DNA of 19,005 nucleotides, taken from the NCBI GenBank assembly GCA_003525885.1, contig DQIG01000379.1, positions 628 through 19,632 of the forward strand, read 5' to 3'. This document shows positions 7,924 to 15,956 of this stretch, in pieces. Below the pieces are notes generated by a model that was not told the origin of the DNA, ran no database searches, and worked only from the letters and a program-made list of their open reading frames with translations. The translations under genes were made by a program, and so were the position numbers. The stretch is from Stenotrophomonas sp. (GTDB taxonomy: Bacteria > Pseudomonadota > Gammaproteobacteria > Xanthomonadales > Xanthomonadaceae). The number at the start of each line of letters is the position of its first letter. Within the stretch, counting starts at the first letter, position 1.

Positions 7924-10602
7924 TCAGAAGCGGAAACGAACACCCGTCTGGATCGTGCGGGCTTGCAGACGCACACCGTAAGGCAGCAGTCGATCCTTGC
8001 CCCACCACATCTGCGCATTGTTCTTGAGCAGGTTGGTCGCCTCGATGCTGAAAGTCAGGAATTTGACCGGCGTGAAGTTCAGCGCCGCATCGAGACGCGA
8101 GGTGGCATCCATGTAAGGCGAATACTCGGGATAGTCCGAGAACACAGCCGTGCGATACCGCGAGCGATAGTTCCACGCCACGCGCGCACTGAACTCGGGC
8201 GTGTCGTAGTAAAGCGCGGCATTGTAGGTCAGCTTCGACATGCCGATGGCATTGTTGTCGGAACCGTCCGGATAATTGATGCTGCCCTTACGCAACCAGG
8301 TCAGGTTACCCTGAACGCCGAAGTTGCGCCAGAACCCCGGCAGGAAGTCGAAGAAGGTCTGGCCCGCGACCTCGAAGCCCTGGAAGGTGCCGCCGCCCGC
8401 GTTGCGGTTGGTCCAGACCGACCCCGTCGTTCCCAGTTCCGGGATATATTCGGTCGCCACCGAATAATAGATGTAACCCTTCGGCTTCTTCAGGTAGCCC
8501 GCCAGCGAGATCGAGCCCGCCCTACCGAAATAGTATTCCAGCGAGGCGTCGTAGCTGTTTTCGGTATAAGCCTTCAGATCGGGGTTGCCGGCGTAGACCG
8601 TGTTGTTCGCCGATTGCACGATGCGGAAGGGGCTGAGTGCGTCGAAGCCGATACGCTGGACGTTCTTGGTCCAGGCCAGACGCAGTTGCAGCTTCGGCGT
8701 GAAGTGGATGATCGAATTGAAGCTGGGTAGGATGTCGATAAAGTTACCGCGACCGGTCGCAGTCGTTACCACTTCGTTCCAATCGGTATCATACTTGTAG
8801 GAGGCGCTGTCAGAAACGCCCCAGGTATTGACCACCCGCGCACCGAACAGGCCGTCGATAGGCACACCGATATCGAAGGCGTAATTGAACTGGCCGTAAA
8901 CCGCGAAAGTCTTCTCCGTCGACGCATAGCCGCTGCCGAGATTGAGGCTCGGGTATTTGGTCGACCAGTCCTGACCGGTAGTGCTGTTTGCAACCAGCCA
9001 CTCGCGAACGCTGTCCATGTTCTTGAGCAGATAGCTGCCGTCGAGATGATACCAGGTCGGCGAGGAGGAGCCGGAGATATCGGTGGTCGCCGTTTCGTAA
9101 GGATAGCCCAGGTCGGTGAGCGACACCGCCGAACCGTCCACCAGCGGCGAACTGTCGCGATAGCCGTAGCGATAGCTGATCTTTCGATTGCTGTAGCGCG
9201 CGCCCATCTGGAACGAGCGAAGCAGGCCATTCTCGCTGAGGTCCTGGGTCAGGTCCATTTGCGCAGCGAAATTGCTGCTGCGATTGACGCCGCGCTCGTC
9301 GTGCAGGTTGCTGAGCGTGTACTGGCTCGGATCCGAGAGATCGACGCCGTTGAACGCCAGCGTCGGCCCTTGTCCGGCCCCGATATCCTGATCGAAATCG
9401 ACCGTCGCGCTATCGATCGTCGAGAAGCGATAGGTGCTGAGAATACCGTAATATTCCCGGCGAGACTTGTTGTACTGGGTGGTGAAATTGATCTTGGTAT
9501 GATCGGTGTGCCAGTGGGCCTCGAAATTGCCGCCGTAATTGTTCGAGGTCACGCGTTCATAGTAGGACTCCGGGCCGCCGTTGATCGTGCCGGAGGCTGC
9601 CGAAACGGTCATGCCATCGATAGTCTGGTAATCGGAATTGCCGTTATCCGCATAGGAAACATCCGAAAGGTTGTAGTTTCCATTACGCAGCACCAGGTGC
9701 AGACGGTCGCGTGATCGCAGTTCGCGGCTGCCGAAGTAGTTGCCCTCGACGACGAAATCGAGCCTGTCGCTCGCCTTCCACTGCCACACGGCATTGATGG
9801 CGGGGCGCGTGATACGGCCGTTTTCGGTGCCGTAGTTGACTGCATAAGGAACCAGCGTGGTCGATTGCTTGTCGCTGGCGATGGAGTTGAGATCGGTGCC
9901 GAAGAAGACCCCCGGTGTCTCGCTCTCGGCAAAGGTTTCGTTGTAGTTGTTGCGCGTATAAGAGGCGTTCACCAGGAAGCCCATCTCGCCGATGCCGGTA
10001 TCGAACCGGTCGCCCACGAGAAGGCTGCCATAGGGGCTCTTGGTGTTGCCGATGTTCGAGAACACTTCGCGGAAACTGCCCGCGACAGTAAGCCCCTTGT
10101 CGAGATCGAGCGGACGGCGCAGCTCCACGTTGACGGTGCCGGCAATGCCGCCTTCCACCTGATCGGGGGTGCGGGTCTTGTAGACGTCGACAGCCTTGAG
10201 CAATTCGGCCGGGATGTCCGCCAGGTTCATCGAACGGTCGGTGCCGCTGGTCGCCTCATTGCCGTTGATCGTGGTCGAGATGTCGGTCATCCCGCGGATC
10301 GAGATCGACGCGCCTTCCCCGTGCTGGCGGTCGATCTGGACACCGGTGACGCGCGCCAGCGCTTCGGGGACGTTGTTGTCGGGCAATTTGCCCACGTCCT
10401 CGGCAACGATGGAATCAACGATCTGCTTGGCTTTGCGCTTCTTTTGAGCGGCCTTTTCGACCGATCCGCGAACGCCCGTAACAATGATGGATTCACCAGA
10501 CTTTACGGTTTCTGCCGTTCCGGATTCTTCGGCATGCGCCGAGACCGAGAGTGCAATCGTAACGACGGCAGTCGAAAGCTTCAGTACCCCACGTAACCTC
10601 AT
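7924..10602 (-). CDS. TonB-dependent outer-membrane receptor (TIGR01782-like)
   Basis: An 892-residue outer-membrane active transporter. A signal peptide ends at about residue 24 (SVSAHA), a TonB-box-like stretch ESIIVTGVRGS lies at 37-47, the plug domain runs from about 60 to 175 (LPDNNVPEALARVTGVQIDR, SIRGMTDISTTINGNEA), and the 22-strand barrel follows, ending in Phe (VRFRF) as outer-membrane barrels do. There is no STN signalling domain, so it is not a sigma-signalling receptor. The plug style is that of the Caulobacter/Xanthomonas/sphingomonad expansion, members of which import sugars, aromatic compounds or other nutrients; the ligand here is unknown. ATG at 10600-10602 has AGGAAG six bases upstream. 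A 23-bp inverted repeat lies 35 bp upstream. The LysR gene downstream could be its regulator, which is only an inference. Confidence 0.93.
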   Translation of the reverse strand: MRLRGVLKLSTAVVTIALSVSAHAEESGTAETVKSGESIIVTGVRGSVEKAAQKKRKAKQIVDSIVAEDVGKLPDNNVPEALARVTGVQIDRQHGEGASISIRGMTDISTTINGNEATSGTDRSMNLADIPAELLKAVDVYKTRTPDQVEGGIAGTVNVELRRPLDLDKGLTVAGSFREVFSNIGNTKSPYGSLLVGDRFDTGIGEMGFLVNASYTRNNYNETFAESETPGVFFGTDLNSIASDKQSTTLVPYAVNYGTENGRITRPAINAVWQWKASDRLDFVVEGNYFGSRELRSRDRLHLVLRNGNYNLSDVSYADNGNSDYQTIDGMTVSAASGTINGGPESYYERVTSNNYGGNFEAHWHTDHTKINFTTQYNKSRREYYGILSTYRFSTIDSATVDFDQDIGAGQGPTLAFNGVDLSDPSQYTLSNLHDERGVNRSSNFAAQMDLTQDLSENGLLRSFQMGARYSNRKISYRYGYRDSSPLVDGSAVSLTDLGYPYETATTDISGSSSPTWYHLDGSYLLKNMDSVREWLVANSTTGQDWSTKYPSLNLGSGYASTEKTFAVYGQFNYAFDIGVPIDGLFGARVVNTWGVSDSASYKYDTDWNEVVTTATGRGNFIDILPSFNSIIHFTPKLQLRLAWTKNVQRIGFDALSPFRIVQSANNTVYAGNPDLKAYTENSYDASLEYYFGRAGSISLAGYLKKPKGYIYYSVATEYIPELGTTGSVWTNRNAGGGTFQGFEVAGQTFFDFLPGFWRNFGVQGNLTWLRKGSINYPDGSDNNAIGMSKLTYNAALYYDTPEFSARVAWNYRSRYRTAVFSDYPEYSPYMDATSRLDAALNFTPVKFLTFSIEATNLLKNNAQMWWGKDRLLPYGVRLQARTIQTGVRFRF

Positions 10603-10613
10603 GTTGACTTCCT

Positions 10614-10928
10614 AGCCAGGGGTCGCACCCGACTATATATCGTATACTGATTACGATATTTGTCAGAGTCAATGCGTTTGTTACAGTTTGGAAACGAGCC
10701 GGCAGGGCGTGGCAGAATTACATCAAACGGCGCATAACCGGGGCCTTCCCGGCGTCGGCAAGGGGCTTCGGAATCTCATCCTTTAGTCTGAGGACTGACT
10801 CAGTAGCCTGCCGCAACCCGGACAAGGAATGAGATGCCTTTCAACATGTTGCGCCCATCAAGACCAAAGCCGGAGTCTCGTTCTTTTTGAGATTGGTTCG
10901 CAACAACCGATCTGCTAGTGGCCCGGCT
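10614..10928. other. Divergent intergenic region between the TonB receptor and the sigma factor gene
   Basis: This non-coding stretch of about 315 bases carries the 23-bp inverted repeat on its left side and otherwise only minor short repeats (for example CTGAG/CTCAG at 10788-10803). I see no convincing Fur box and no convincing copy of the GGAAA-N15-CGTC motif before the sigma factor gene. The sigma gene promoter must lie here but cannot be placed. Confidence 0.5.
10637..10659. promoter_or_regulatory. Candidate operator: 8-bp inverted repeat upstream of the TonB receptor gene
   Basis: ATATCGTA (10637-10644) and its exact reverse complement TACGATAT (10652-10659) are separated by 7 bases. 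The element lies 34 bp upstream of the receptor start, in an AT-rich patch where a promoter is expected; on the minus strand a TTGACT (-35-like) lies just upstream, but its spacing to TATACG is 20 bases, longer than usual. A dimeric repressor or activator site is the likely reading; the binding protein is unknown. Confidence 0.45.
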
Positions 10929-11468
10929 ATGGATAAGCCCTTCGGGAGCCATGCGGAATCGGAGAGGCCGGATCATCTCGGCGTGTTCACGAAGAACCGC
11001 TCCGCTCTCATCCGTTATGCAGCAACGATCACCGGCGACAGCGGATCGGCGGAAGACGTCGTGCAGGATGCGTGGACACGGTTCATCGCCGCCGCCGCGG
11101 TCCAGACGATCCACGAACCCGACCGCCTGCTGTTCCGGATCGTGCGCAATCTTGCGCTCGATGCCAGACGGCGGCGCGCATTCGAAAGCCGCCTGTTCGC
11201 ACAGGATGAAACCGATGCGGCGCAGCAGATCGCCAGCGACATGCCTTCCGCGCACACGAGTGCGGAAGCAGCAGACGAACTGGCCCATGTCATGGACGCC
11301 GTATCCCGCTTGCCCGAGCGGACGCGCCAGGCCTTCCTCCTGCACCGGGTCGAAGGGCTGACACTGGTGGAAGTCGGCATGCGGCTCGGACTGTCGAAAA
11401 GCCTCGTTCACGAACTGGTCGTCTCGGCGCTGGAGCATTGCCGAACCGCCCGGCGGCGCGGAGTTTGA
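10929..11468 (+). CDS. ECF RNA polymerase sigma factor, FecI-like
   Basis: A 179-residue sigma-70-family factor consisting only of regions 2 and 4, as in the extracytoplasmic-function group. Region 2 is about residues 22-88, with AEDVVQDAWTRF at 41-52. Region 4 is about 128-171, with LPERTRQAFLLHRVEGLTLV and then the recognition helix region MRLGLSKSLVHELVVSA. FecI-type factors are released when a receptor with an STN domain binds its ligand, and then transcribe the receptor operon; fecR and such a receptor follow directly. ATG at 10929 is preferred over the TTG at 10887, which would add 14 residues without family support; the ribosome-binding site is weak. No GGAAA/CGTC promoter precedes it, so it may be controlled otherwise. 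Confidence 0.93.
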   Translation: MDKPFGSHAESERPDHLGVFTKNRSALIRYAATITGDSGSAEDVVQDAWTRFIAAAAVQTIHEPDRLLFRIVRNLALDARRRRAFESRLFAQDETDAAQQIASDMPSAHTSAEAADELAHVMDAVSRLPERTRQAFLLHRVEGLTLVEVGMRLGLSKSLVHELVVSALEHCRTARRRGV

Positions 11469-11485
11469 AGGCGGTGGCCATTTTT

Positions 11486-11513
11486 TTCCGGAAAAATTGC
11501 GGCATCATTCGTC
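11486..11513 (+). promoter_or_regulatory. Candidate ECF-sigma promoter upstream of fecR
   Basis: The 28-bp block begins TTCCGGAAA and ends CGTC; the -35-like GGAAA is at 11490-11494 and the -10-like CGTC at 11510-11513, 15 bases apart. GGAA...CGTC is the usual form of ECF sigma promoters. The block matches another at 12639-12666 at 21 of 28 positions, including GCATCA/CCATCA just before the -10. It lies 55 bp upstream of the fecR start. A TTTTTCCGGAAAAA palindrome (11483-11496) overlaps the -35 part. Confidence 0.6.
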
Positions 11514-11568
11514 GTCCAGTTAACGAGAGAAAAAACTTCGGACATTCGACGGGAAAGACGCAGGTTCC

Positions 11569-12573
11569 ATGATCAGGGACGACGGGAACATGAGCGCTCT
11601 CGACCGAGAGGCGCTGGACTGGCTGGTTCGCCTGGACGATCAACCGGGTGACGAAGGCGTGCATGCCGCGTTCGAGGCATGGCTGGAAAGCAGCCCCGCC
11701 CATCGCACGAGTTGGGATGCGGCGCTGGATTTCGCTTGCACAGTGGAAGCGGCCTTCCCCTCGGCGATCGTGCAAGACACCCCCCCTGTCTGTGACGCTA
11801 ACGCGCCCGACAATGTTGTCACGCTGCCACTCCCCGCCGCTCGGCAGCGCCCTGCCATCCGGCGCTGGGGGCTGGTTGGCGGGCTGGGCCTTGCGGCCTG
11901 TCTGACCCTTGCTTTCGCGCCGGATATGGCCTTGCGTCTTCGCGCGCAGGAAATGACCGGCGCCGGGGAAGTCAGGTCGGTCTCGCTTAGCGACGGCACC
12001 CGCATCACCCTGGCCCCCGGCAGCGCCATGTCCTTCGATATCGGCGCCAAGACACGTTCTGCGCACCTGCTACGGGGGCGCGCCTACTTCGACGTTGCCC
12101 ATGACCCGGCCCGCCCGTTCCGGGTCATGGCCGATGATACGGTGGTCACCGTGCTGGGCACGGCGTTCGAGGTCGACGGTCTTTCCGGCGATTCTACCGT
12201 GGCTGTACGTCGAGGCATCGTTGCCGTTGATTACCCGGGACATCACCCGCGCACCGTACTGCATCGGGGCGAGACGGTTTCGCTTGAAGCCGATGGCAAG
12301 ACCGAACTTGGCACCATGCGCGCGGAGCGTGTGGCCGGGTGGGCCCAAGGCCGGATGTTCGTGAAGGACCAGCCGGTCGGCGAAGTGCTCGATGCGCTGC
12401 GCCCCTGGTATGGGGGCTATATGGTGGTGCGAGGGCCGGGACTGGCATCGCGCCGGGTGACCGGGATTTACGACTTGCGCAATCCGGAAGCCGCCCTGAC
12501 AGCGCTCGGGAAGGCCCATACCATTCACGTGCGCCGCCTCACGCCCTGGCTGAAAATCGTCACCGTGGAGTGA
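11569..12573 (+). CDS. FecR-type anti-sigma factor / sigma regulator
   Basis: A 334-residue single-pass inner-membrane protein. The cytoplasmic N-terminal part holds the DUF4880/FecR-N motif (ALDREALDWLVRLDD, then FEAWLESSPAHRTSWDAAL, residues 10-55) that contacts the sigma factor; the membrane segment is at about 100-117; the periplasmic FecR domain spans about 135-225 (SLSDGTRITLAPGS, GRAYFDVAH, VLGTAFEV); a C-terminal STN-like part (270-334) should meet the receptor's signalling domain. In the related FoxR protein self-cleavage occurs between a Gly and a Thr; G197-T198 is the matching pair. It follows the sigma gene by 100 bp with its own candidate promoter. ATG at 11590 (GGGAA before it) is an alternative start. 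Confidence 0.93.
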   Translation: MIRDDGNMSALDREALDWLVRLDDQPGDEGVHAAFEAWLESSPAHRTSWDAALDFACTVEAAFPSAIVQDTPPVCDANAPDNVVTLPLPAARQRPAIRRWGLVGGLGLAACLTLAFAPDMALRLRAQEMTGAGEVRSVSLSDGTRITLAPGSAMSFDIGAKTRSAHLLRGRAYFDVAHDPARPFRVMADDTVVTVLGTAFEVDGLSGDSTVAVRRGIVAVDYPGHHPRTVLHRGETVSLEADGKTELGTMRAERVAGWAQGRMFVKDQPVGEVLDALRPWYGGYMVVRGPGLASRRVTGIYDLRNPEAALTALGKAHTIHVRRLTPWLKIVTVE

Positions 12574-12638
12574 TGACTGTCCGCATATTCTTAAATTTAT
12601 ATCTTAAAATCATAGTTTTATAACTTTTCTGCATTTTC

Positions 12639-12666
12639 TTCCGGAAATGTGCCGCCATCACCCGTC
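12639..12666 (+). promoter_or_regulatory. Candidate ECF-sigma promoter upstream of the STN-type receptor
   Basis: This 28-bp block shares TTCCGGAAA, CATCA and CGTC in register with the block before fecR (21 of 28 identical). GGAAA is at 12643-12647 and CGTC at 12663-12666, again 15 bases apart. It is preceded by an AT-rich stretch (about 12585-12640) and lies 67 bp before the receptor start. Ligand-activated transcription of the receptor operon by the upstream sigma factor is the inference. Confidence 0.65.
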
Positions 12667-12672
12667 AATGAA

Positions 12673-12706
12673 ATATGCGAATGCTTATCATTAGCATTTC
12701 GCATAT
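12673..12706 (+). promoter_or_regulatory. Fur-box-like palindrome in the receptor leader
   Basis: The core TGCTTATCATTAGCA (12682-12696) is a 7-1-7 palindrome that agrees with the Fur pattern TGATAAT-C-ATTATCA at 12 of 15 positions. Outer arms ATATGCGA (12673-12680) and TCGCATAT (12699-12706) extend the symmetry, offset by one base. It begins 6 bases after the candidate -10 element, so a bound repressor would block initiation. Iron-dependent repression by Fur (or a relative such as Irr/RirA) is inferred. Confidence 0.65.
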
Positions 12707-12733
12707 CGACATTCAGACGATGGGAGCGACAGT

Positions 12734-15700
12734 GTGATCTCGGGGGGAAATAGCGGACGTTCCGGGCACGTCCGGACGATTGCAGGAATTCTGCTGGCAA
12801 CAGCTTCGGTCGGGGTGCTGGCGTGGCCGGTTGTTGCCACGGCGCAGAGCCAGCCAGCCCAGGCCAAGGCGCTCCACAGCTTCGACATTCCGGCGCAGGG
12901 GCTCGACGAGGCACTGATGGACTTCGGCAGCCAGTCCGGCCTTCAGGTCAGCATCAATGCCTCGGACCTGCAAGGCCAGCGCAGTGCAGGCCTTCGCGGC
13001 AGGATGTCCACGCGGGACGCCCTGACCCGCCTGCTGGCAGCGAGCGGCTTCACTTTCCGTATCGAGGGCAACGTGGTCACTCTGACCCGCCCCGGGCAGA
13101 CCGCCGCCGAAGCAGGGGTCGCAGCAGGCACAGTGAACCTCGGCACATTGCGGGTCGAGGGGCAGAGCATCGAGGCCACTTCGGAAACCGGCGCGCAGCG
13201 CGACGCCCGCCGCAAGGATGCCGTCTACGATCAGGACATGTCCTCGGTCTACGCCGGCAAGGACGAAGTCGAACGCTACAAGGGCGTCAACACCGCCGAT
13301 GTGCTCAAGGGCATGGTCAACGTCTATAGCGGCGACGCCCGCAACGGCGGCGCCATCGATCCCAGCATTCGCGGCATTCAGGGCCCGGGGCGCGTGCCCG
13401 TCGTGATCGACGGCACCGAACAGGCGCTGACCGTCTGGCGCGGCTACAACGGCGCAAGCAACCGCAGCTACATCGACCCCAGCCTGATCTCGGGCGTGCA
13501 GGTGCTCAAAGGGCCGGTCTCGGCACGCGGCATCAACGGATCGACCGGCGGCGCGGTGGTGATCAACACCCTCGACGCCGACGACATCCTGCAACCGAGC
13601 CAGACTTTCGGCTTCGAACTGCGGCTGGAAGGCGGCAACAACTCCACCAACCCGCGTCTGCCCACACTGCTGACCGGGCAGAACTACGACGACGTGCCGG
13701 GCTTCCTATGCGCAAGCGGGGGCTCTCCCACCTACCCTTATTGCGACTCTTCGCTGCGGGTGAACTTGCGCACTTCGGACGACAACGAAAGCTTCTCCTT
13801 CGGCGACCGTGCGATCCGTTTGGCGGTGGCGGGCCGGGTCGGCGATCTCGACCTGATGGGCGCCTATGCCTTCCGCGAACGCGGCAACTACTTCTCGGGC
13901 AAGACTGGCGCGGGCTATTACCAGCAGGAGGGCCTGCCGCAGAATTCCGACACATACGTGCGCATCCTCGGCCTCAATTACGAGCCTGGCAACGAGGTGC
14001 CCAATACCTCCAGCGAACTGGAATCGGTGCTGCTCAAGGCCACCTGGCACATCGCCGACGATCAGGCGCTGCAACTGGGCTTCCGCGACAGCCGCACCAA
14101 ATTCGGCGAGATCATGCCTTCGCGCATCATGACCACCGATGGCAATTATTTCGGCAACATCCAGTGGCCGCTGAGCAAGGTTCATGCGCAGGCCTACAAT
14201 GCCGAGTACAAGTGGCAGCCCGGCAGCCGCTGGCTGGACTTTCGTGCCACCGGCTGGCTGACCCACACCGTCAGCGACACTTACAGTTCCGGCGGTTTCC
14301 CGAACTCGGCATCGATCGCCGATCCCATCATCATCAACAGCGCGATCATGAACGCGCGCAACAACCGCTTCGGCTTCACCGCCAGCAACCAGTTCGCGCT
14401 CTCCGACACGCTGAGCTTCCTCCTCGAAGGCAACTGGCAACACGAGAAACTGCGTTCGGACGACGAATATTCGGATGCCGCCGCCAACGGCTGGCGCCAA
14501 TTGCCGCGTGCCGGTCGCCGCGAGGAATACCGCATCAACCTCAGCGGCGAATGGAAACCCACTCGCTTCCTCAAGCTGAACGCCGGGCTGGCCTATTCCG
14601 GCTACTGGGCGAAGGACGACTTCCTGCCCAAGTACATCGAACTGCAAGGCGGTTCGGTAGATCGATACATGGCGCAGAGCTACTCCACCTCCTATCAGAC
14701 CAACGAGTTCGGTGCCGAAGCCTACGAAGCGTCGCTGCGCGAACGCTATGCCAACAGCACGGCCAATCCCGCCACGATCGAGCGTGTGATTACCCAGGCC
14801 GTGGCGCGCTATGCGCTTAATCCAACAGCTTTCGTGTGGACCCATACCGGCCCTGTCTGGGAAGCAGGCGCGGACGGTCGCTATAGCCGCGCCGACAACA
14901 TTTGCCTGAACGGTTCGCTCGACAGTGTCGCCAACTACGCAGCCGGTTCGTGCAGCGCATCGGCACAGATCGCGGCCGTTTCAATTTCCGACGTCAAACG
15001 CCAATCCGCCCACGGCTGGACACCCACGGCTTCGGCCACGGTTTATTTCAGCGACAGCACCCGCGCTTACGTGCGTTATGCGCAGGCGCTGCGCTTCCCC
15101 AGCATGTTCGAGAGCACGACCGGTTTCGCAGCCTCGATCAACCCGCTGGCAAACCTCAAGCCTGAGCGTATGCGCTCATGGGAAACGGCCTTCATCCAGG
15201 ATCTTCGCCCGCTGCTGGGCCTCGGCGGCGAGGACCAGCACGCCGACATCAAGCTCACCTGGTATCACAATACCACGCGCAACGTGATCGAGCGCAGCAC
15301 CAATCTGATGTTCACCAACCTCGACAAGCAGGTGATCGCCGGGTTCGAGCTGCAGGCCCGCTTCGACAACGGCCGCTTCTTCACCGACATCAGCGCCGGT
15401 CACATGACCACCAACAAGGCCTGCGACGAATCGATCGCGGCCCTGCTCGACCCATCACGTGGCCGCGTGCCGAACTGCGTGAAGTACGGCTTCCTCGCCG
15501 GTTTCCTGCTCACCCAGGCGACGCCCGAAGACACCGTGAACTGGACCGTGGGCGGGCGGCTCCTTGATCGCCGGCTCGAACTGGGCGGACGCCTTGTCTG
15601 GTACAGCGCCTATGACAATCCGCAGTTGGCCGAATTCACGCAGGAGAACGACTGCGTGGGCGGATGTGCCCTCAACATCCCCTATACCTGGGGCGAGATC

Positions 15701-15862
15701 ATCACGCTCGATGCCTATGCCAAGTTCCGCATTAACGAGCGTTTCAGCGCCGAACTGACCGGGCTCAACCTCAACAACCGCTATTATCTCGACCCCCTGT
15801 CGCGCTCCATGCTGCCCGCTCCGGGCAGGACCGTGCGGCTCAGCCTGACGGGGAAGTTCTAA
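12734..15862 (+). CDS. TonB-dependent receptor with STN signalling domain, probable heme/hemophilin receptor
   Basis: A 1042-residue outer-membrane receptor. After a signal peptide (about 1-38) comes an STN domain (about 47-118: FDIPAQGLDEALMDFGSQSG, GRMSTRDALTRLLAASGF), which signals to FecR in the periplasm. A linker, a plug (about 185-295: SIRGIQGPGRVPVVIDG, GVQVLKGPVSARG) and a barrel ending SLTGKF follow. The stretch LRFPSMFES with INPLANLKPERMRSWE corresponds to the FRAP and NPNL region of heme receptors. Eight cysteines occur as four close pairs in presumed outer loops. The start is GTG at 12734 with GGGAG at 12722-12726. The ligand is inferred from the downstream hemophilin, Slam and heme oxygenase genes; a siderophore receptor cannot be excluded from the protein alone. 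Confidence 0.9.
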   Translation: MISGGNSGRSGHVRTIAGILLATASVGVLAWPVVATAQSQPAQAKALHSFDIPAQGLDEALMDFGSQSGLQVSINASDLQGQRSAGLRGRMSTRDALTRLLAASGFTFRIEGNVVTLTRPGQTAAEAGVAAGTVNLGTLRVEGQSIEATSETGAQRDARRKDAVYDQDMSSVYAGKDEVERYKGVNTADVLKGMVNVYSGDARNGGAIDPSIRGIQGPGRVPVVIDGTEQALTVWRGYNGASNRSYIDPSLISGVQVLKGPVSARGINGSTGGAVVINTLDADDILQPSQTFGFELRLEGGNNSTNPRLPTLLTGQNYDDVPGFLCASGGSPTYPYCDSSLRVNLRTSDDNESFSFGDRAIRLAVAGRVGDLDLMGAYAFRERGNYFSGKTGAGYYQQEGLPQNSDTYVRILGLNYEPGNEVPNTSSELESVLLKATWHIADDQALQLGFRDSRTKFGEIMPSRIMTTDGNYFGNIQWPLSKVHAQAYNAEYKWQPGSRWLDFRATGWLTHTVSDTYSSGGFPNSASIADPIIINSAIMNARNNRFGFTASNQFALSDTLSFLLEGNWQHEKLRSDDEYSDAAANGWRQLPRAGRREEYRINLSGEWKPTRFLKLNAGLAYSGYWAKDDFLPKYIELQGGSVDRYMAQSYSTSYQTNEFGAEAYEASLRERYANSTANPATIERVITQAVARYALNPTAFVWTHTGPVWEAGADGRYSRADNICLNGSLDSVANYAAGSCSASAQIAAVSISDVKRQSAHGWTPTASATVYFSDSTRAYVRYAQALRFPSMFESTTGFAASINPLANLKPERMRSWETAFIQDLRPLLGLGGEDQHADIKLTWYHNTTRNVIERSTNLMFTNLDKQVIAGFELQARFDNGRFFTDISAGHMTTNKACDESIAALLDPSRGRVPNCVKYGFLAGFLLTQATPEDTVNWTVGGRLLDRRLELGGRLVWYSAYDNPQLAEFTQENDCVGGCALNIPYTWGEIITLDAYAKFRINERFSAELTGLNLNNRYYLDPLSRSMLPAPGRTVRLSLTGKF

Positions 15863-15935
15863 CCAGAGTTTCAGGGCCGCCGCCCGCGTCCAGCAATCCT
15901 GACAGACCCGGACAACGACAGCGCCCCTGGATCGA

Positions 15936-15956
15936 TGCGCCTGACGATCAGGCGCA
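15936..15956 (+). promoter_or_regulatory. Intercistronic stem-loop between receptor and hemophilin genes
   Basis: Perfect 9-bp arms TGCGCCTGA (15936-15944) and TCAGGCGCA (15948-15956) enclose a 3-base loop. It ends 9 bases before the hemophilin ribosome-binding site AGGAGA (15966-15971). With no T run it is not a classical terminator; an RNA processing or stabilising role, raising hemophilin levels over the receptor, is possible. Confidence 0.55.

Noticed and set aside
7023..8027. 334-codon open frame on the plus strand opposite the LysR gene
   Set aside because: The minus-strand frame encodes a clear LysR regulator; the plus-strand translation has no recognisable features and runs through the receptor terminator.
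10690..10712. GGAAA...CGTG as a third ECF promoter before the sigma gene
   Set aside because: The spacer is 13 rather than 15 bases, the -10 is CGTG, and the surrounding block does not match the other two.
13706..14845. 379-codon minus-strand and 370-codon plus-strand frames within the receptor gene
   Set aside because: Both overlap conserved barrel coding sequence in other frames and show shadow-type composition.
12734..15862. Ferric-citrate or other siderophore receptor as the main call
   Set aside because: The sigma-FecR-STN arrangement alone would allow it, but the downstream hemophilin-like, Slam and heme oxygenase genes point to heme; kept as an alternative in the entry.
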